A DNA stretch of 64,000 bases from Erythroxylum novogranatense. Taxonomy: Eukaryota > Streptophyta > Magnoliopsida > Malpighiales > Erythroxylaceae. The notes beneath the pieces are model-generated. The model was not told the DNA's origin. It searched no databases and saw nothing but the letters and a program-made list of their open reading frames with translations. The DNA is taken from the NCBI GenBank assembly GCA_029891385.1, contig CM057231.1, positions 70,194,476-70,258,475 on the forward strand, written 5' to 3'. The position numbers and the translations under genes were made by a program. Shown here one piece after another: positions 59,445-64,000 of this stretch; position 1 is the first letter of the stretch, and each line of letters starts with the position of its first letter.

Positions 59445-59845
59445 TTAGGTTTGAAATTTTGGGGATTTTCCTAAGGCATTATCGTTTCTTCTCTTCCTCC
59501 TCCCACGGTGTTCATCGATTCCTCTCATCGGTGAGGTTCTTCGATTTTACCTTGTGGTTTTCTCCTCATTGTGCAAGGCTAACTTGTTTATTGTGGTTGA
59601 TGAAGGTTGATAAGCTTTGAGAGTGGTTAATCGTTAATATTGAAGGATTTTAGGGTTTACGGTGATTTGAAAGATTTGTGGATTTGAAGCTGTGATTGGT
59701 AAGTTTTTATGGTTTTTATGTGGTATTAATGGTTTTTTATGCATTTATGGCATTTATTATGGTTGATTTGGGTAGTTGAGAGTGTTAATGCTGGTTTTTA
59801 GAGAGAGAAGAGGAAAAAGCGATCGGAGAAGACGGTGGCGTGACC

Positions 59846-60000
59846 CGCACGTCGCGACGTCTGGCGCAGTCTCGCCGCGACGAGTGCAGCGGGACGCCGC
59901 GGCGAACGTTACGTCTACGCCGCGGCGAGCGTCCTTCACGTCGCGGCGAGCATCCTTCACGCCGCGGCGACCTTCAGACGCGCCGAGGGATGTAGGTCGC
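59846..60000 (+). repeat. GC-rich repetitive block inside the solo LTR
   Basis: Starts 'cccgcacgtcgcga' like the block at 9000. It contains three about 21-24-bp units 'gccgcggcgagcgtccttcac' with variants, then 'gggcataacttatgg' about 40 bp beyond. Open frames across it on both strands are a result of the missing A/T-rich stops. Confidence 0.8.
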
Positions 60001-61571
60001 GCAAGAAGCGATTTTCGATGGATTGATTTTTAGTTTATTGGGCATAACTTATGGTATAGACCTCCGATTGAAGTGATTCCTGATTCGTTGCGAACTAGGG
60101 AAAGTGGTCTTCAATTGAGGATAATTATGGAAGTTAGAATTTAATTTAAATGGTATTGATTTATCGAGATTAAGGTCAATTATGGTTCCTATAGTGACCT
60201 AAGTATTGAAGTGTGATAATTGGACTTTTAATTGGGATTTTCAATAGAGGTTTTGACCCAATGGATAGGGAATTGTTATAGGGAGTATAAATTGAGGAAA
60301 TTGAACTGAATTTTTAGGAATGGATTAATTATTGTCGATCAATTGAGCGAAGAGTTAGAATGGGGCATGAGAGTTCAAAATTGGGTTTTAGCGCCGGAAA
60401 TCGTGAACATGCATTGTACATAATTCCATTGAGACATATGCATCACTGAATTGTTTAATTGAGCATTTAATAATGGGACTGTATTTAACTGTTATAAAGG
60501 CGCCGTTGGATCGTCATTCCACGGACATTGCTAGGACTTCCAGGCAGTAGCTCGGAAGTTACAGGTGAGTAACCTAGTTGGTTTCTCAAATTCCTGATTG
60601 CTTAAATGCTCTGTATGACTACATGCAAGGGTGAACTATATGATTACTGAAATGTATAGGAGCGAATTTCATGCTTTTACTGTATTGGATTGGATTACTG
60701 TATGACACTGGGAATTGCAATACTGGGCTTTTATAGCCGTACACTGTAAATTACTGAACATCGCATTACATGCATAAATGCATGATCAGATAATGAACGT
60801 TGTGACCCAAGTCGCGATTTTACTGAAATGAGCCTCGAGCTCTATATCAGATCGACCGGCCTCGAGCCCGGGGAGAAATCTCGATCGTCCCCCATCAATA
60901 CCGACATCGACCGAGCGCTGGGCACAACATCGAATAAGCGGAAAAGAGTCACATATGCATTGCAATTTCATGATTAAGCGATTTGTGACAATGACTGATT
61001 ACGTGATGGCATGATTTACTGTAAATTGTGATATGATACTGCAAATTGTTACATACTATTGTAAATTGTTATATGATAAATTGAATACTGCCGTGTTGTA
61101 CGCAATATACGTAATGCATGATTTGAGTGAACCATCGATGATGGTTTCTCACTGAGTTTGCAAACTCACCCAAAAATTGCATCTAATTTTTCAGGACTGA
61201 TAGATTAGGCCCCTAGCTCCGGAGATAGTCTTTTCCTGCCGTGCAAGCGTGCTGGCAAGAGAAGCGATGGCACACAGGTCGGTCAGTTGGGTTGGACTTT
61301 TGCAGATGACTTAGGATAGATGCTTGTATCAGTTTCCTTTTTGGTGTTGTTTAGGGGACTGATAGACTTGTCTATTCTGATATTGGATGATTGTATCAAG
61401 ATTATTTTGGATTTTAAAATTTACTGATTTTTGATATATTATGGTTTTAATTATTGCGATGCCATGTGGATTAACAGTCGGATTCTCTGGTAGTGCACCT
61501 TTATCATAGGATACGTGTCGGAGAGACCTTCGGGCATCCCGATGTGTACCCTACGGTGAGGGGGCGCTACA

Positions 61572-62290
61572 ATAATGTAGCCTCTAAGACTTTCAATTAC
61601 AGGTCGGAAGTTCAGTGTAGTGTTCAGTCCTAGTGTTGTAGTGGCTGAACAGTGTTCAGTATTTTGGATATATCTCGATCACTAGAGCTCGGATTGAGTT
61701 TATTCTTGTTTCTAATTAAAATAGAGACATGGGGATACAAATTTTATGAAGGATCCGAGCTATAATTTAGCCTCTAAGACTTCCAAATGCAGGTCGGAAG
61801 TTCAGTGTAGTGTTCAGTCCCAGTGTTGTAATGACTTAACAGTGTTCATTATTTTGGATATATATCGATCACTAGAGCTCGGATTGAATTGATTCTTATT
61901 GCTAATTAAAATAGAGACATGGGGCGACAAATGTTATGAAGGAGCCAAGCTATAATTTAGCCTCTAAGACTTCCAAATGCAGGTCGGAAGTTTAGTGTAG
62001 TGTTCAGTCCCGGTGTTGTAGTGGCTGAACAGTGTTCAGTATTTTGGATATATCTCGATCACTAGAGCTTGGATTGAGTTGATTCTTGTTGCTAATTAAA
62101 ATAGAGACATGGGGCTTCAAATGTTATGAAGGAGCAGAGCTATAATTTAGCCTCTAAGACTTTCAAATTTAGGTCGGAAGTTAGGTGTAGTGTTCAGCCT
62201 CGGGTCTGAAGAATAAACTTCAGTATTTTGGAGATATCTTGAGTTATAGAGCTCCAAACGATCTGATTCTTGAAGCGATGGATTCGTAAG
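61572..62290 (+). repeat. 190-bp tandem array, right part
   Basis: 'tagcctctaagactt' occurs at 61578, 61768, 61958 and 62148, exactly 190 bp apart. Units also share 'tgtagtgttcagtc', 'tctcgatcactagagctcgg' and 'atagagacatgggg'. The last unit is more diverged after 62200. Confidence 0.95.
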
Positions 62291-62426
62291 ACATAGAGGG
62301 ACATTTCCCTAAAGTTTTTAAGGCAAAAATGAAGGGGTAATTTTGGAAGTTTACTTAAAGAGTTAAGTTTTAGGCTTATGAGTAAGGGCAAATGGGTCAA
62401 TTTTAAGTCATTTAATGACATGGCAC

Positions 62427-62434
62427 TATAAAAG
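62427..62434 (+). promoter_or_regulatory. TATA box of the right-hand family-B LTR
   Basis: TATAAAAG followed by a purine-rich leader (62475-62540). Equivalent to 28425-28432 on the minus strand. Confidence 0.5.
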
Positions 62435-64000
62435 CAAATGGGCTGTCATTTTAAAAGGCAACCCACGACACTTAAGAGAAAAGAAGGAAAGAAATAAGAA
62501 GAGAAAGGAGAAGAGAGAAGCATTCGGTGGTGGAGAAAGAGAAAGAAAAGGGGAGAAAGCTAGGGCTCGATTTCTCTACCACTTGAAGAGAGATTTTGAT
62601 GTCATTCCAAGAGAGAAAAGGTGGAGGATGAAGAGAGCTTCATCTTGAACTAAGAAAATCCGAAATTTGAGAAGATGAAGGTAAGAGTCGATTTTCGATC
62701 TTTAATCTTTTAGAGAGTTTTGGGATTAGATACCTTAGAATTGGTATGGGTTTGTGAATTCTAAAGTCAATTATGGAGATTGCATGTTTTAATGGGATCA
62801 ATTTTGGATAATTGGAAATTAGGGTTTATGCCTAATTTTGTAATTGGGGTTTTTGGAAATTATTGGTTTAGAATCATGGGAAATATTATGGATTGGTGAA
62901 ATATGATATCAATTTTGAAGATGTTGTGATTTATGATATTGAATTTGGGTAAATTGGTTTAGGCCAATTTTGGAATTTGGGGATTTTAGAAATTGTTTCT
63001 TTAGATAGCTTGGGAAAATGATGAGTATGGGTTTCCTATAGTTAATTTTGAGGATTATGCTAATTATGATGTTAAATTTGGATGATTATGGTTTAGGAAA
63101 ATTTCAATTGGAAGAAAGAAAGAAGCAAGGGTCAAATTGGAGCGAGGAACAAGTTTCTAGCATCAATTCGAGGTGGGTACCTGTTTATAATAGAATTTAT
63201 AAGCCACTACTGCTTTCTTTAAACAAAGAGATTTTCTGATTTCAACTGCATCATAAATGTTGCATCATTGTATGAATGGTTTGAAAAATCATTATTGATT
63301 CAATACATGAACTTTTGATGAATTGCAAAATACATTTGTGTTATGCCTCGAAAGATTTCATGACATTGTGTATATTCGTAAAAGAGTATTCGATTAATTG
63401 ATTTGAGCATGATATGTGCTTTTGTGTGGGCGAGAGAGAACCTATTTCGTTAAGTTGAGTGCACGTTGACCCCCTAGCCTTCTCTCGGCTGCCCGTTTGT
63501 GGCCCACGAGATCCGAAAATGGACTCGTCGTATTTACGGTAAACTTCAGTTTCTGTCGTGTTTATGAAACTCTCGAGCCAAATTATTGTGCATTACATAT
63601 GTGATTTGCCATTGCATCTATGAACTGTCAAGTTGATGCATTCATATTTTGTAACCTATGGTTTATGGTTGAAAGCCTAAAAAGCATACGTTTTGCAAAT
63701 TGCGATTTTGAATACAGCAAGAAAAGAACTTTTGGAAAATATGCTTTACGGATTTCAAAGAAATGTTTTCTAAGAACAAAAAAAAGAAAAAGAATTTCAA
63801 GGGTTTTGCTTATATTTTTGTTATAAACTGTTACCCACGAGCTATAAGCTCACCCCCCTTCATTCCCATCCACAGGTGATGAGAAGAAGATCGGGTAAAG
63901 AAAAATGAAGATTTCTGTTTGCATGTGTTATATTGTATTATTGTTAAGTGAGATGGTTGCTAAGAAGTCTAGAATTGTTGTGTATTCATTTTGAGAATGT

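Larger units (their letters stand above)
58946..61571 (+). repeat. family-A solo LTR (2626 bp) with perfect target duplication
   Basis: TGTAACATC at 58946 and GCGCTACA ending at 61571, flanked by ataat on both sides (58941-58945 and 61572-61576). The surrounding array reads through as 'gagctataat..tagcctctaag' when the LTR is removed, as intact array units do. TATAAATAG lies at 59436-59444, a GC-rich block at 59846-60000, and the family motif 'accatcgatgatggt' at about 61132-61146. Inter-element or intra-element LTR recombination probably removed the rest of the element. Confidence 0.92.
57559..64000 (+). repeat. family-B long LTR, runs off the window, contains a nested solo LTR
   Basis: Starts TGTTGGACCCCGAAC at 57559. 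Excluding the nested LTR (58946-61571), the visible part is about 3.8 kb. U3 holds two tandem arrays (57868-58704 and 58860-62290). A TATA box lies at 62427-62434, followed by a purine-rich leader. The part after 63400 matches the family-B LTR at 25990-28827 in the order 'acgttgacc..ccttc' then 'tacccacgagct.taagctcaccc'. The LTR end lies outside the window. I see no protein-coding gene; the frames at 62415-62648 and 63048-63239 are leader sequence. Confidence 0.65.

Noticed and set aside
59757..60033. Arg/Ala-rich open frames on both strands
   Set aside because: They come from the GC-rich repeat block of the solo LTR, which lacks stop codons by composition.
62415..62648. Lys/Glu/Arg-rich 77-aa frame
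   Set aside because: Purine-rich leader just after the LTR TATA box; a composition artefact.

Overview
The window looks like nuclear DNA of a flowering plant, most likely a eudicot. The genes have plant-type introns, the encoded proteins match plant families, a decayed copy of a plastid tRNA gene is present, and most of the sequence is old nested transposons in an AT-rich background. I cannot name the species.

Three cellular genes can be reconstructed, all within 39.0-46.6 kb. (1) A single-exon DTW-domain tRNA-uridine aminocarboxypropyltransferase lies on the minus strand (39026-39757). (2) A six-exon N-terminal glutamine amidase (NTAQ1) lies on the plus strand (39962-42361), head to head with the first across about 200 bp. 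(3) A seven-exon CTU2, a subunit of the wobble-uridine tRNA thiolase, lies on the minus strand (42663-46581) and converges on NTAQ1. From memory, the first two are also neighbours in Arabidopsis (At2g41750/At2g41760). CTU2 as printed has a one-base frame break near its C-terminus, and NTAQ1 intron 2 appears to begin with GC.

1-12 kb: the left edge is the 5' part of a minus-strand LTR element with very long LTRs (family A, LTR 1717-5533, PBS at 1699-1710). An RTE-type LINE (minus strand, about 6502-11632, 21-bp target duplication) is split by a second family-A LTR starting at 8023. 12-31 kb: unrecognised exon-like pieces on the minus strand (12.3-13.6 kb, perhaps 14.7 kb and 31.2 kb) are separated by a TIR-bounded tRNA-like palindromic repeat (13.8-14.4 kb), a decayed plus-strand Ty3/gypsy element (14954-20052) and a minus-strand Ty3/gypsy element (20778-30678, perfect target duplication). 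The second gypsy element contains a second partial copy of itself plus a family-B LTR.

31.9-34.5 kb holds a broken MULE transposase. 35.7-37.2 kb is a 1.44-kb TIR element with a TAA target duplication. 37.6-38.8 kb is AAT-rich sequence ending in a CACTA-like terminus. After the genes come AT-rich intergenic DNA, a plastid-derived trnR-ACG remnant (48.3 kb), a very decayed minus-strand gypsy element (49193-56474), and a family-B LTR from 57559 to the window end. That LTR carries two tandem arrays (about 182 and 190 bp per unit), and a family-A solo LTR with a perfect 5-bp target duplication sits inside the second array.

The cellular genes point to tRNA modification (aminocarboxypropylation of uridine, thiolation of U34) and the Arg/N-degron pathway. 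Nothing in the sequence shows that they act together beyond their shared location. The less ordinary material is in the repeats: exchangeable GC-rich cassettes at a fixed place in the long LTRs, satellite-length arrays inside an LTR, and the tRNA-like TIR element.
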